Positions 1-7,962 of a DNA stretch of 64,000 nucleotides are shown piece by piece. Made by a program: the position numbers and the translations under genes. Under the pieces are notes generated by a model. That model did not search any database. It was not told the origin of the DNA and worked only from the letters and a program-made list of their open reading frames with translations. Origin of the DNA: CALBPI01 sp039815365 (GTDB lineage: Bacteria > Pseudomonadota > Gammaproteobacteria > Steroidobacterales > Woeseiaceae); contig JBCBZK010000001.1 in the NCBI GenBank assembly GCA_039815365.1, positions 1 to 64,000 on the forward strand, given 5' to 3'. Within the stretch, counting starts at the first letter, position 1, and each line of letters opens with the position of its first letter.

Positions 1-714
1 CTGCGCCGTCGGAAAATTGTCCAGCAACACGCGATCGACATTGCTGTTGAGTGCTTGTGAAAGTTCGTCAAGGCTCTCGACTTCAGTTTCAATCGGTAGG
101 GTCGGATGCATCGTGCGGGCGGCATCAATGGCGTTGGCGATTGAACCCGCCGACGCGATGTGGTTTTCCTTAATCAGGATCGCATCAAACAACCCGATTC
201 GATGATTCTTGGCGCCGCCGATAAAGGTCGCATATTTCTGAGCCAATCGCAGACCGGGTATTGTCTTGCGTGTATCGAGTAAGCGACAGTGCGTATCAGC
301 GACCTGCTCGACATAGTGTTGAGTCGTCGTCGCTGTGCCTGAGAGCGTTTGCAGGAAATTCAGCGCTGTACGCTCGGCGGTCAGCAGCGCACGCGCCGGA
401 CCCTGTATGTCACAGATTACCTGGTCCGCAGTTAGACGGTCACCGTCTTCGGCATGCCAGTTCAAAGCAATACTTGCGTCCACCGACTCAAAGGTGAGCG
501 CTACCCAGTCCCGACCGCACAACACGGCATCTTCGCGAACGATGATGGTCGCTTGCGCTTGCTCACCAGGGTCTACCAATGAGGCCGTCACATCTCCGCT
601 GCCGACATCCTCAGCAAGCGCCAGACGTACCGCCTGGGCACGGTCTTTTGCCAGCATCTCATCGGGAATCTCGGCGACAAATTTCGAGGTAAACGGGCGA
701 TTTTTGGCTGGCAT
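1..714 (-). CDS. nadC: Nicotinate-nucleotide pyrophosphorylase (partial, 3' end outside window)
   Basis: Makes nicotinate mononucleotide from quinolinate and PRPP in de novo NAD synthesis, in the cytoplasm. The 238 visible residues start at ATG 714 (M-P-A-K-N-R-P) and run off the window edge, so the C-terminal part is missing. Family motifs are clear: LALAEDVGSGDVT near the N-terminus, TALNFLQTLSGTAT, the PRPP/quinolinate-binding DTRKTIPGLR, and NHRIGLFDAILIKENH. The usual GGG before NHR reads GGAK here, a minor deviation. It is divergent from the DUF1289 gene; a TATAAC at 750-755 read on the minus strand could be its -10, giving a leader of about 29 nt without an obvious Shine-Dalgarno. Confidence 0.95.
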   Translation of the reverse strand, partial: MPAKNRPFTSKFVAEIPDEMLAKDRAQAVRLALAEDVGSGDVTASLVDPGEQAQATIIVREDAVLCGRDWVALTFESVDASIALNWHAEDGDRLTADQVICDIQGPARALLTAERTALNFLQTLSGTATTTQHYVEQVADTHCRLLDTRKTIPGLRLAQKYATFIGGAKNHRIGLFDAILIKENHIASAGSIANAIDAARTMHPTLPIETEVESLDELSQALNSNVDRVLLDNFPTAQ

Positions 715-751
715 GAGGCAGGCTCGGTATGTTTTAGGAAACGGCTGCGGT

Positions 752-763
752 TATACTAGCGCG
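752..763 (+). promoter_or_regulatory. -10 box abutting the DUF1289 start (predicted leaderless)
   Basis: TATACT at 752-757 is followed by 6 nt and then ATG 764, which places the expected +1 on the A of the start codon. No convincing -35 and no Shine-Dalgarno are seen. The same bases read in reverse give TATAAC (750-755) for divergent nadC. Confidence 0.45.
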
Positions 764-949
764 ATGAGTGAAATGCGACCACAGTCTCCGTGCATCAGTA
801 TCTGTACGCTGGATGAGCAAGACATCTGCATGGGGTGTCACCGTACGATGGATGAAATCATCGATTGGGCGATGTTGGACGACGACGCCAAACGCGCTGT
901 TTTGGAGCGCGTGAACGAACGTGCCCAAACACGACCGGCGGTCGCATGA
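764..949 (+). CDS. DUF1289 family small cysteine-rich protein
   Basis: A 61-residue protein of the DUF1289 family, annotated elsewhere as a predicted Fe-S protein; the function is not established. The start at ATG 764 is chosen because the family core begins right after it: SPCISICTLDEQDICMGC-HRTMDEI with four cysteines (C-x3-C-x7-C-x2-C), then a short helical tail with WAMLDDDAKRAVLERV. An open frame extends upstream but is antisense to nadC and has no family similarity. Its stop TGA overlaps the ATG of the next small lipoprotein by 4 nt (ATGA), so the two and grxD are probably cotranscribed. Confidence 0.85.
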   Translation: MSEMRPQSPCISICTLDEQDICMGCHRTMDEIIDWAMLDDDAKRAVLERVNERAQTRPAVA

Positions 950-1098
950 AGCGCGCGCGGCTTCTCTTGTCAGTAACGATCGCCTGCATGCTGTGCATGC
1001 AAGGTTGCACTGCATTGTTGGGCGGTGGCAAAAAGCGCCCCAGCGGCGTGACGCAAACATCTACAGAATTTCAGAAGGATAACCGCGATGGAAATTAA
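946..1098 (+). CDS. Small predicted lipoprotein, 50 aa
   Basis: A 50-residue open frame starting at ATG 946, sharing ATGA with the DUF1289 stop. It has a basic N-terminus (MKRAR), a hydrophobic stretch LLLSVTIACMLCMQ and a lipobox-like CMQGC, so C21 or thereabouts would be lipidated. The mature part (TALLGGGKKR...) is only about 30 residues. It reads through the Shine-Dalgarno of grxD and overlaps the grxD start by 11 nt. I do not recognise a family. Support is the signal/lipobox pattern and the tight coupling on both sides; it could still be a chance open frame. Confidence 0.55.
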   Translation: MKRARLLLSVTIACMLCMQGCTALLGGGKKRPSGVTQTSTEFQKDNRDGN

Positions 1099-1402
1099 CG
1101 ACCGTATCAAGCAACAACTCGATGATCACCCAGTGATCGTCTACATCAAAGGCACGCCCGATTTCCCGCAGTGCGGTTTTTCGTCGCAAGCGGTCGCCGC
1201 ATTGAAAGCGTGTGGTAGCGAATTTGCCTACGTCAATATCTTCGATGATGAAGAAATTCGTCAGGGCTTGAAGACGTATTCAAACTGGCCGACGTTCCCT
1301 CAGCTCTACGTGAAAGGCGAGCTGATCGGTGGTTCCGATATCGTTGTAGAAATGTATCAGTCGGGCGAGTTGAAGTCGTTGCTTGAAGAGGCTGCCGCCT
1401 GA
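1088..1402 (+). CDS. grxD: Monothiol glutaredoxin, Grx4 type
   Basis: A 104-residue CGFS glutaredoxin that binds and transfers 2Fe-2S clusters with glutathione in the cytoplasm. The active-site motif is KGTPDFPQCGFSS with the single cysteine at residue 29, followed by the thioredoxin-fold signature NWPTFPQLYVKGELIGG and SDIVVEMYQSGEL. Length and start match the family; AGAAGGAT 8-15 nt before ATG 1088 is a good ribosome-binding site, so unlike many neighbours this gene does not look leaderless. Its 3' end overlaps convergent RNase T by 46 nt. Confidence 0.97.
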   Translation: MEINDRIKQQLDDHPVIVYIKGTPDFPQCGFSSQAVAALKACGSEFAYVNIFDDEEIRQGLKTYSNWPTFPQLYVKGELIGGSDIVVEMYQSGELKSLLEEAAA

Positions 1403-2004
1403 AAAACCGGGTTGAACCGGTTGACGATATCGCAAAACAATTCAGCGGTGCGCTCGGCATCATACGCAGCCGAGTGCGCCTGACTTTCGTCCCAGTCGAT
1501 TCCGGCTGTGCGCACCGCGCGCGATAACACCGTCTGACCTAGGGCAACGCCCCCGAGCGTTGCGGTATCAAAGCATGAAAACGGATGGAACGGATTGCGT
1601 TTGATCCCGCACCGTGCGATCGCCGCGTTCACAAAATTCAGATCAAAAAAAGCATTGTGCCCCACCAGCACAGCGCGCGTGCACTCGTGTTCACGAACCT
1701 GCGCGCGCACCTCGCGGAAAATACGTTGGAGCGCATCACGCTCGTCGATCGCCGGTCGCAGTGGGTGGTCCGGATCAATGCCGTTGACCGCCAGTGATGC
1801 AGGCTCCATGTTGGCGCCTTCAAACGGTTTGACGTGGTAGCGCCATGTGTCCCCGCGTTGGAATTCACCCGTCGGGTCGGCGACGACACTGACCGCAGCG
1901 ATTTCCAGTAGTGCATCCGTCGCCGCATTAAAGCCGCCGGTTTCTACATCGACGATGACGGGCAAGAATCCGCGAAAACGTTCGCGCATCGCAAAATCGC
2001 TCAT
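1357..2004 (-). CDS. rnt: Ribonuclease T
   Basis: A 3'-5' exoribonuclease of the DEDDh family, which trims tRNA and other stable RNA 3' ends as a homodimer. The 215 residues carry all three exonuclease motifs: VDVETGGF (D19, E21), VGHNAFFDLNF, and HSAAYDAERTAELF with the DEDDh histidine. Length fits the family. Its start overlaps the stop of the upstream aminopeptidase by 4 nt (ATGA on the minus strand, 2001-2004), so it should be translated from that operon. The last 46 nt are convergent with grxD, a pairing common in gammaproteobacteria. Confidence 0.95.
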   Translation of the reverse strand: MSDFAMRERFRGFLPVIVDVETGGFNAATDALLEIAAVSVVADPTGEFQRGDTWRYHVKPFEGANMEPASLAVNGIDPDHPLRPAIDERDALQRIFREVRAQVREHECTRAVLVGHNAFFDLNFVNAAIARCGIKRNPFHPFSCFDTATLGGVALGQTVLSRAVRTAGIDWDESQAHSAAYDAERTAELFCDIVNRFNPVFQAAASSSNDFNSPD

Positions 2005-3515
2005 GAACGACCTTTCGCGCTAGCGATCTCGCCGAGGTGCTCGTTCAGCAATTCAACGGTGTAGCGCACACCGAAACCGGTGATCGCTGTTGGAATTGCG
2101 CCTAACCCGCCCTTGTGTTCGCAAGCGGACAAATCCATGTGAACCCACGGCACGCTGGGTGTGACGAATTCGTTGAGAAAGGTTGCAGCGAGAATATGAT
2201 CGCCGCCACCGCCAGGTGCGCATTGTTTGATGTCTGCTGTTTCGCTGCTCAGCAGTGTCTTGAACTCTCCACCGATCGGGAAGGGCCAGACGCGCTCGCC
2301 GCTGGCAACACCGTGACGCTTGAGGAGCGGGTGTAGTGAAGCACGATTGGTAAACACGCCGCTGTAGCGGGTCGTTACAGCGCTGACGCATGCGCCGGTG
2401 AGCGTTGCGAAATCGAGCAGGCAATCAGGCTTCTCGCGGCTCGCCATGGTCAGTGTATCTGCCAGCACCATACGGCCTTCGGCATCGGTATGGATCGTCT
2501 GAATCGTTTTACCGTTGAGCGCCGTAACAACATCTTGCGACTTGTAGGCAGACGGGCCGGTACGGTTTTCGGTGATCGCAAGCCAGACATCGATATCAAA
2601 GTTCACGCCTTGCTCGCTCAGTGCGAGCAGGCTGCCTAACGCCACGGCGCTGCCACCCATGTCAATGTGCATGTTCAGCATGCCGTCAAAAGGTTTGAGG
2701 TTCGTACCACCGGTATCGAAAATGATGCCTTTGCCGACGAGTGCAACATTCTTGCGACGTTTGCCTGCACCTTTTGCGCGACTGCGCAGTTGCACGATTC
2801 CGGCTTCATTGTGTTCGTTGCCCTGAGCGACCGCGGTGAACGCGCCGGCCCCTTTTCGTTTCAAAGCAGCGGCGCTTGTGAACTTATATTGCCAACCGTA
2901 TGTCTTGGCGAGTTTCTCTGCGATCTCGCGGTACCCTTCTGCGTCGAGCAGGTTGGGCGGCAGTGCTGTCAGCCAACGCGCAAGGCAATTGCCGCGCGCT
3001 GTGGCGAGCGCCTGTTTTACCGGTGTCTTGCGCGGCTCGTAAACGGTGATCTTTAGCGCGGTCTTTTTGGCGACCGCCTTACCGAACTTCGGCATGACAA
3101 AATCGGCGCAGGTCATGGCATACACGCCCGCTCTTGCAGCAGCAGCTGCGTCCGTAACGCTGTCAGCATCAATGACGATCGCGACCTTCCGCGCACCTGC
3201 CTGTTTGGCGAGCGCGGCCGCCTTCCGGCATTGCTCGTCGATATCGAATGTCGTGCCGTCGGCTTCGAGCTTGCAGGCAACAATTGTATTGGCAGGGGCG
3301 TCGGGTGCTGTGATTGCAACCAACGCTGCGCTGTTTGCCCGTTGCGCAACCGCACCGAGCGGTTTTGCGGCTTTGAAACCCAATTCAGCCGGAGATGACT
3401 TGCCGTGCAGGATAATGGTGGCGTCGAAACGTTTGAAGAGCGTATCTGACGGCGTGCTTCTGCTTGAGCTCAACGTCGGGTTCGGCAGTGCCGGCATCAG
3501 GTTGTGTTTTTTCAT
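2001..3515 (-). CDS. Leucyl aminopeptidase family (M17) protein, divergent paralogue
   Basis: A 504-residue M17 metallopeptidase expected to remove N-terminal residues from peptides in the cytoplasm using two metal ions. The metal and catalytic residues are kept: VGKGIIFDTGG (Lys, Asp), NLKPFDGMLNMHIDMGG (Asp) and HTDAEGRMVLADTL (Asp, Glu, Arg), although the usual NTDAEGR reads HTDAEGR. It is clearly distinct from the canonical PepA at 47.4-48.9 kb. ATG 3515 is preferred over the longer frame reaching 3878 because a -10-like TACAGT lies exactly 6 nt upstream, and the extension would run through the aceE promoter and start. It is translationally coupled to rnt downstream. Confidence 0.9.
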   Translation of the reverse strand: MKKHNLMPALPNPTLSSSRSTPSDTLFKRFDATIILHGKSSPAELGFKAAKPLGAVAQRANSAALVAITAPDAPANTIVACKLEADGTTFDIDEQCRKAAALAKQAGARKVAIVIDADSVTDAAAAARAGVYAMTCADFVMPKFGKAVAKKTALKITVYEPRKTPVKQALATARGNCLARWLTALPPNLLDAEGYREIAEKLAKTYGWQYKFTSAAALKRKGAGAFTAVAQGNEHNEAGIVQLRSRAKGAGKRRKNVALVGKGIIFDTGGTNLKPFDGMLNMHIDMGGSAVALGSLLALSEQGVNFDIDVWLAITENRTGPSAYKSQDVVTALNGKTIQTIHTDAEGRMVLADTLTMASREKPDCLLDFATLTGACVSAVTTRYSGVFTNRASLHPLLKRHGVASGERVWPFPIGGEFKTLLSSETADIKQCAPGGGGDHILAATFLNEFVTPSVPWVHMDLSACEHKGGLGAIPTAITGFGVRYTVELLNEHLGEIASAKGRS

Positions 3516-3527
3516 CCGAGCACTGTA
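3516..3527 (-). promoter_or_regulatory. -10 box abutting the M17 peptidase start (predicted leaderless)
   Basis: On the minus strand TACAGT (3527-3522) is followed by 6 nt and ATG 3515. There is no Shine-Dalgarno. The geometry matches several other starts in this window. Confidence 0.35.
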
Positions 3528-3545
3528 GCAGTGCGGCTGTTTGAA

Positions 3546-3575
3546 TTCATCTTGGTCGGCCGGCTCAGGTATAAT
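3546..3575 (+). promoter_or_regulatory. Candidate sigma70 promoter of the aceEF-lpd operon
   Basis: A perfect -10 TATAAT lies at 3570-3575, with TTCATC (3546-3551) 18 nt upstream as a weak -35. Transcription would start near 3582, leaving about 25 nt of leader before aceE ATG 3607. No PdhR-type operator could be identified by eye. Confidence 0.45.
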
Positions 3576-3606
3576 CACCGGGTAAAGTGGTAACCGCGGA
3601 AACAAC

Positions 3607-6273
3607 ATGACGCAGCATAATCGGTTTGACGATCTTGATCCGGTAGAAACACGGGAATGGCTTGAGTCGATCGACTCTGTTCTGAGTAATGAAGGTCCGG
3701 AGCGGGCACATTTTCTACTCGACAAGATGATTGATTTCGCGCGTCGATCGGGGGCGTATTTGCCGTACAGCCCGAACACGGCATACCTCAATACGATCGC
3801 TACCGGACAGCAGCCCGAGTATCCCGGCGATCGTTCTATCGAGCGTCGTTTGGAGGCGTTCCTGCGGTGGAATGCCATGGCGATGGTTGTCCAGGCAAAC
3901 CGTCAGAACAGTGAGTATGGTGGTCACATCGCATCGTACGCATCTTCGGCGACCTTGTACGAAGTAGGCTTTAACCATTTCTGGCGTGCGCCGTCGGCCG
4001 ATCACGGCGGCGATCTTGTGTTCATGCAGGGGCATTCGTCGCCAGGGATTTATTCGCGCGCCTATCTCGAAGGACGCCTCAGCGAAGACCAACTCAATCG
4101 CTTCCGTAAAGAAGTCGGCGGTGGCGGTTTGTCGTCCTACCCACACCCGTGGTTGATGCCTGACTTCTGGCAGTTCCCGACCGTTTCAATGGGGCTGGGT
4201 CCGATGATGGCGATTTATCAGGCCCGCTTTATGCGTTACCTCGAGAACCGCGGGTTTATTCCGAAGAGTGACCGCAAGGTGTGGTGTTTCCTCGGTGACG
4301 GCGAAACGGATGAGCCTGAATCATTGGGTGCGATCACGATGCCCGTGCGCGAAGGTCTGGATAACCTGATTTTTGTCATCAACTGTAACCTGCAAAGACT
4401 GGATGGTCCGGTGCGCGGCAATGGCAAGATTATCCAGGAATTAGAAGCAGCCTTTGGTGGCGCCGGTTGGAACGTCAATAAAGTGGTGTGGGGTTCTCGC
4501 TGGGATGCGTTGCTTGCTAAAGACAACGACGGATTGTTGCGTCGCGTCATGGAAGAGACGATTGACGGTGAGTACCAGAACTACAAGAACAAGGGTGGCG
4601 CGTACACGCGTGAGCATTTCTTTGGTAAGTACCCTGAACTCAAAGCGATGGTCGCAAACTTATCCGATGACGAGATCTGGCGACTCAACCGCGGCGGTCA
4701 CGATCCGCTGAAAGTACACGCGGCCTACCATCAGGCGGTGAACCATACCGGACAGCCGACTGTGATCCTCGCCAAGACCGTGAAAGGGTTTGGTTTGGGC
4801 GAGGCCGGCGGCGAAGGTGCCAACTCAACGCACCAGCAGAAAAAACTCGACGAAGAAGCGCTGCGTCAGCTGCGTGATCGCTTCAATATTCCAGTGTCGG
4901 ACAAAGATCTGAACAGTCTTCCGTATTGTAAGCCTGAGCCTGGCAGTATCGAGATGGAGTACTTGTTGGAACGTCGCGCTGCATTGGGCGGATCGCTGCC
5001 CGTGCGCAACACCAAAGCACCCAAACTCGAAGTGCCGTCTCTGCTGGCGTTTAAGTCACAGATTGAGGGTAGCGGCGAGCGTGAGCAATCGACGACGATG
5101 GCCTTGGTGCGCATGCTCACCACGTTAGTCAAGGATAAGAAAGTGGGTAAGCACATCGTGCCTATCGTTCCGGATGAGGCGCGCACTTTCGGTATGGAAG
5201 GCATGTTCCGCCAGATCGGTATCTATTCTTCCAAAGGCCAGTTGTACACGCCGCAGGATGCTGACCAGTTGGCGTTTTACAAAGAAGACAAGAAAGGTCA
5301 GATTCTCGAAGAGGGTATTAACGAGGGCGGCGCGTTTTGTTCGTGGTTGGCCGCGGCGACGGCCTACTCCAGTCACGGCTTGCCGATGATTCCGTTTTAT
5401 ATCTATTACTCCATGTTTGGTTTCCAGCGGATTGGTGATTTCATCTGGGCTGGCGGCGACATGCAGGCGCGCGGTTTTCTGATTGGTGGTACCGCCGGGC
5501 GCACGACGCTCGCTGGTGAGGGTTTGCAGCATCAGGATGGTCACTCGCACGTATTGTCATCAACGGTACCGAATTGCGTGTCTTACGATCCTGCCTATGC
5601 TTACGAGCTGGCCGTGATCGTGCAGGAAGGCCTGCAGCGCATGGCGGTTCGGCAGGAAAACGTGTTCTATTACATCACGACGATGAACGAAAACTACGTC
5701 CAGCCACGCATGCCGGATGGCGTAGTTGAAGGCATTTTGAAAGGCATCTACCCATTGAGCGAGGGTGGCCGTGGCAAGGTACGTGCGCAGCTGATGGGCT
5801 CAGGCACGATCCTGCGCGAAGTGATCGCAGCCGCACAAATGATCGAGGACGATTTCAAGATCCCGTGCGATGTCTGGAGCGTCACGAGCTTTAACGAGTT
5901 GCGCCGCGAGTGTCTGGAGGTCGAACGCTGGAATCAGCTGCACCCGACCGAGCCGCCGCGTGTGAGTTATCTGGAGCAGGCGATGTCCGGTCGTCAGGGG
6001 CCGTTTGTCGCGGCGACTGATTACATGAAGATTGTTCCTGATCAGGTACAACGCTGGATGCCGGGTCGCTATGTCACGCTCGGCACTGACGGCTTCGGGC
6101 GCAGTGATGCGCGCGCGGCGTTGCGTGATTTCTTTGAGGTGGATCGCCGCTACATTGCGGTCACTGCGCTCAAGGCGCTTGCGGACGATGGGGCGTTGGA
6201 TCAAAAGACAGTTGCTGATGCGATTGAACGATATGGAATCGATCCGGACAAAAAAGATCCGGTCACTTTGTAA
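3607..6273 (+). CDS. aceE: Pyruvate dehydrogenase E1, homodimeric type
   Basis: Thiamine-diphosphate enzyme that decarboxylates pyruvate and acetylates the lipoyl groups of E2 in the pyruvate dehydrogenase complex. The 888 residues match the length of the homodimeric E1 typical of gammaproteobacteria. Diagnostic stretches are HIASYASSATLYEVGFNHF, SYPHPWLMPDFWQFPTVSMG, the ThDP/Mg2+ motif GDGETDEPESLGAITMPVRE ending in an Asn, and GEGLQHQDGHSHV in the transketolase-like domain. It is the first gene of aceE-aceF-lpd, with 12 nt to aceF. The divergent neighbour is the M17 peptidase. Confidence 0.98.
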   Translation: MTQHNRFDDLDPVETREWLESIDSVLSNEGPERAHFLLDKMIDFARRSGAYLPYSPNTAYLNTIATGQQPEYPGDRSIERRLEAFLRWNAMAMVVQANRQNSEYGGHIASYASSATLYEVGFNHFWRAPSADHGGDLVFMQGHSSPGIYSRAYLEGRLSEDQLNRFRKEVGGGGLSSYPHPWLMPDFWQFPTVSMGLGPMMAIYQARFMRYLENRGFIPKSDRKVWCFLGDGETDEPESLGAITMPVREGLDNLIFVINCNLQRLDGPVRGNGKIIQELEAAFGGAGWNVNKVVWGSRWDALLAKDNDGLLRRVMEETIDGEYQNYKNKGGAYTREHFFGKYPELKAMVANLSDDEIWRLNRGGHDPLKVHAAYHQAVNHTGQPTVILAKTVKGFGLGEAGGEGANSTHQQKKLDEEALRQLRDRFNIPVSDKDLNSLPYCKPEPGSIEMEYLLERRAALGGSLPVRNTKAPKLEVPSLLAFKSQIEGSGEREQSTTMALVRMLTTLVKDKKVGKHIVPIVPDEARTFGMEGMFRQIGIYSSKGQLYTPQDADQLAFYKEDKKGQILEEGINEGGAFCSWLAAATAYSSHGLPMIPFYIYYSMFGFQRIGDFIWAGGDMQARGFLIGGTAGRTTLAGEGLQHQDGHSHVLSSTVPNCVSYDPAYAYELAVIVQEGLQRMAVRQENVFYYITTMNENYVQPRMPDGVVEGILKGIYPLSEGGRGKVRAQLMGSGTILREVIAAAQMIEDDFKIPCDVWSVTSFNELRRECLEVERWNQLHPTEPPRVSYLEQAMSGRQGPFVAATDYMKIVPDQVQRWMPGRYVTLGTDGFGRSDARAALRDFFEVDRRYIAVTALKALADDGALDQKTVADAIERYGIDPDKKDPVTL

Positions 6274-6285
6274 GCGGGGATAAGC

Positions 6286-7962
6286 ATGAGTGACGTGATT
6301 GATATTACAGTGCCGGACATTGGCGATTTTGATGCCGTTGAGGTCATTGAGTTGTTGGTCGCTGCCGGCGACAGTGTTGATGCTGAAGACGGCATTCTGA
6401 CACTTGAGACTGACAAGGCTTCAATGGATGTGCCGACAACGCAGCCAGGCAGTATTGTCGAGCTGAAAGTGGCGGTGGGGGATTCTGTAAAGCAAGGTGA
6501 TGTGATTGCAACATTGCGCACCGCATCAGATGACGCGGCCGCGGTTGATACAACGGTGATCACACCAGCACCTGCCGTCAGCGAATCTGCGGCGCCGGCT
6601 GATAATACGTCTGACGCGCCGGCTGAGGTTGAGGTCGCCGCAGCGCCGCCTGCTGCGGCACAACAGGTTACCGTCGTCGTTCCCGACATTGGTGATTTCG
6701 ATGCAGTCGACGTCATCGAAGTGGAAGTGAGCGTTGGTGACAGTGTCGACATTGATGATCCGCTACTGACCCTCGAAACCGACAAAGCATCGATGGACGT
6801 ACCGTCGACGCATGCGGGTGTTGTCACTGGCGTATTGGTGACAGTTGGCGATCAGGTGCGACAGGGCGCTGCCATCGTTGAGATCAAGACTACGGGCGGC
6901 GCTGCCGCGGCTGCCGCCGCGATAGTGGAAGACACTCCGGCTACGGCCGTGGCCACGGCCGCACCGACACCGGCACCCGCTAAGGCTGCGCCGCAACCGG
7001 CGCCAGCGCAGCAGACTGCTGCGGCTCCGGGTGCGTTGAACGAGGCTGGGTTTTCCAAAGCACACGCCAGTCCGTCGGTACGTAAATTGGCACGTGAGTT
7101 AGGTGTTGACCTTGCGAGCGTGACCGGCTCAGGTCACAAGAAACGCATCATTGCCGATGACGTTAAGGCATGGGTTAAGTCGCGTTTGGCAGGCGCTACT
7201 GGTGCAGCGAACGGCGGTGGGTTACCGGCGACGCCGAAGGTCGACTTTACGCGCTTCGGAGACGTGACCGAGGCGCCGTTGACGCGTATCCAGAAAATCT
7301 CGGGACCGCGTTTGCAAGCCAGTTGGGTCAATTTGCCGCACGTCACGCAACATGATCTGGCTGACATTACCGATATGGATGCACGTCGCAAGGCGCTCAA
7401 ACCAAAAGCCGCAGAGCGCGGCGTTAAACTGACGCCGTTGGCATTCATCATGCGCGCGGTCGTGCAAACGCTGAATGAATATCCTCGACTCAATGCATCG
7501 CTGAATTCTGACGGCACCGGTCTCATCAATAAGCACTATTGTCATATTGGTTTTGCGGCAGATACCGAGGATGGATTGGTCGTGCCGGTCATCCATGACG
7601 CCGATAAGATGGATGTCTATGAGCTCGCAACAGCGCTCGCCGATCTGTCATTGGCTGCACGTGATGGCAAGCTCAAAGCGAATCAGATGCAAGGTGCAAC
7701 GTTCACAATCTCAAGCCTCGGCGGTATTGGCGGCACGGCGTTCACGCCGATTGTCAATGCGCCTGAAGTTGGCATCCTAGGCGTCTCACGCTCGTCGATG
7801 CAGCCAGTCTGGGACGGCGAGCAATTCCAGCCGCGCCTGATGTTGCCGTTGTCGTTGTCCTACGATCATCGCGTTGTAGATGGCGCGCTGGCGGCTCGAT
7901 TTACCACTTACCTCGGACAGTGCCTCGCGAATGTCGACGGCCTGATGGAAGCAATCCCATGA
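6286..7962 (+). CDS. aceF: Dihydrolipoamide acetyltransferase, E2 of pyruvate dehydrogenase
   Basis: Core of the pyruvate dehydrogenase complex; passes acetyl groups from lipoyl-lysine to CoA. Domain order in 558 residues: lipoyl domain 1 (lipoyl Lys44 in ETDKASMDVP), lipoyl domain 2 (Lys167 in an identical ETDKASMDVP), each followed by an Ala/Pro-rich linker, a peripheral-subunit-binding domain (about 260-297, ASPSVRKLARELGVDL), then the catalytic domain ending in SYDHRVVDG (His528, Asp532). It has two lipoyl domains where the E. coli enzyme has three. It shares ATGA with the lpd start. Confidence 0.98.
   Translation: MSDVIDITVPDIGDFDAVEVIELLVAAGDSVDAEDGILTLETDKASMDVPTTQPGSIVELKVAVGDSVKQGDVIATLRTASDDAAAVDTTVITPAPAVSESAAPADNTSDAPAEVEVAAAPPAAAQQVTVVVPDIGDFDAVDVIEVEVSVGDSVDIDDPLLTLETDKASMDVPSTHAGVVTGVLVTVGDQVRQGAAIVEIKTTGGAAAAAAAIVEDTPATAVATAAPTPAPAKAAPQPAPAQQTAAAPGALNEAGFSKAHASPSVRKLARELGVDLASVTGSGHKKRIIADDVKAWVKSRLAGATGAANGGGLPATPKVDFTRFGDVTEAPLTRIQKISGPRLQASWVNLPHVTQHDLADITDMDARRKALKPKAAERGVKLTPLAFIMRAVVQTLNEYPRLNASLNSDGTGLINKHYCHIGFAADTEDGLVVPVIHDADKMDVYELATALADLSLAARDGKLKANQMQGATFTISSLGGIGGTAFTPIVNAPEVGILGVSRSSMQPVWDGEQFQPRLMLPLSLSYDHRVVDGALAARFTTYLGQCLANVDGLMEAIP

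Noticed and set aside
335..949. 204-codon plus-strand frame ending in the DUF1289 gene
   Set aside because: Only the last 61 codons match DUF1289; the rest is antisense to nadC, whose frame carries clear family motifs.
3516..3878. 120-residue N-terminal extension of the M17 peptidase
   Set aside because: It would run through the aceE promoter and first codons, has no M17 similarity, and a -10 box sits just before ATG 3515.
6201..6827. 208-codon minus-strand frame rich in Ser/Thr/Ala
   Set aside because: Antisense to the Ala/Pro-rich linkers and repeated lipoyl domains of aceF; low-complexity composition follows from that strand.
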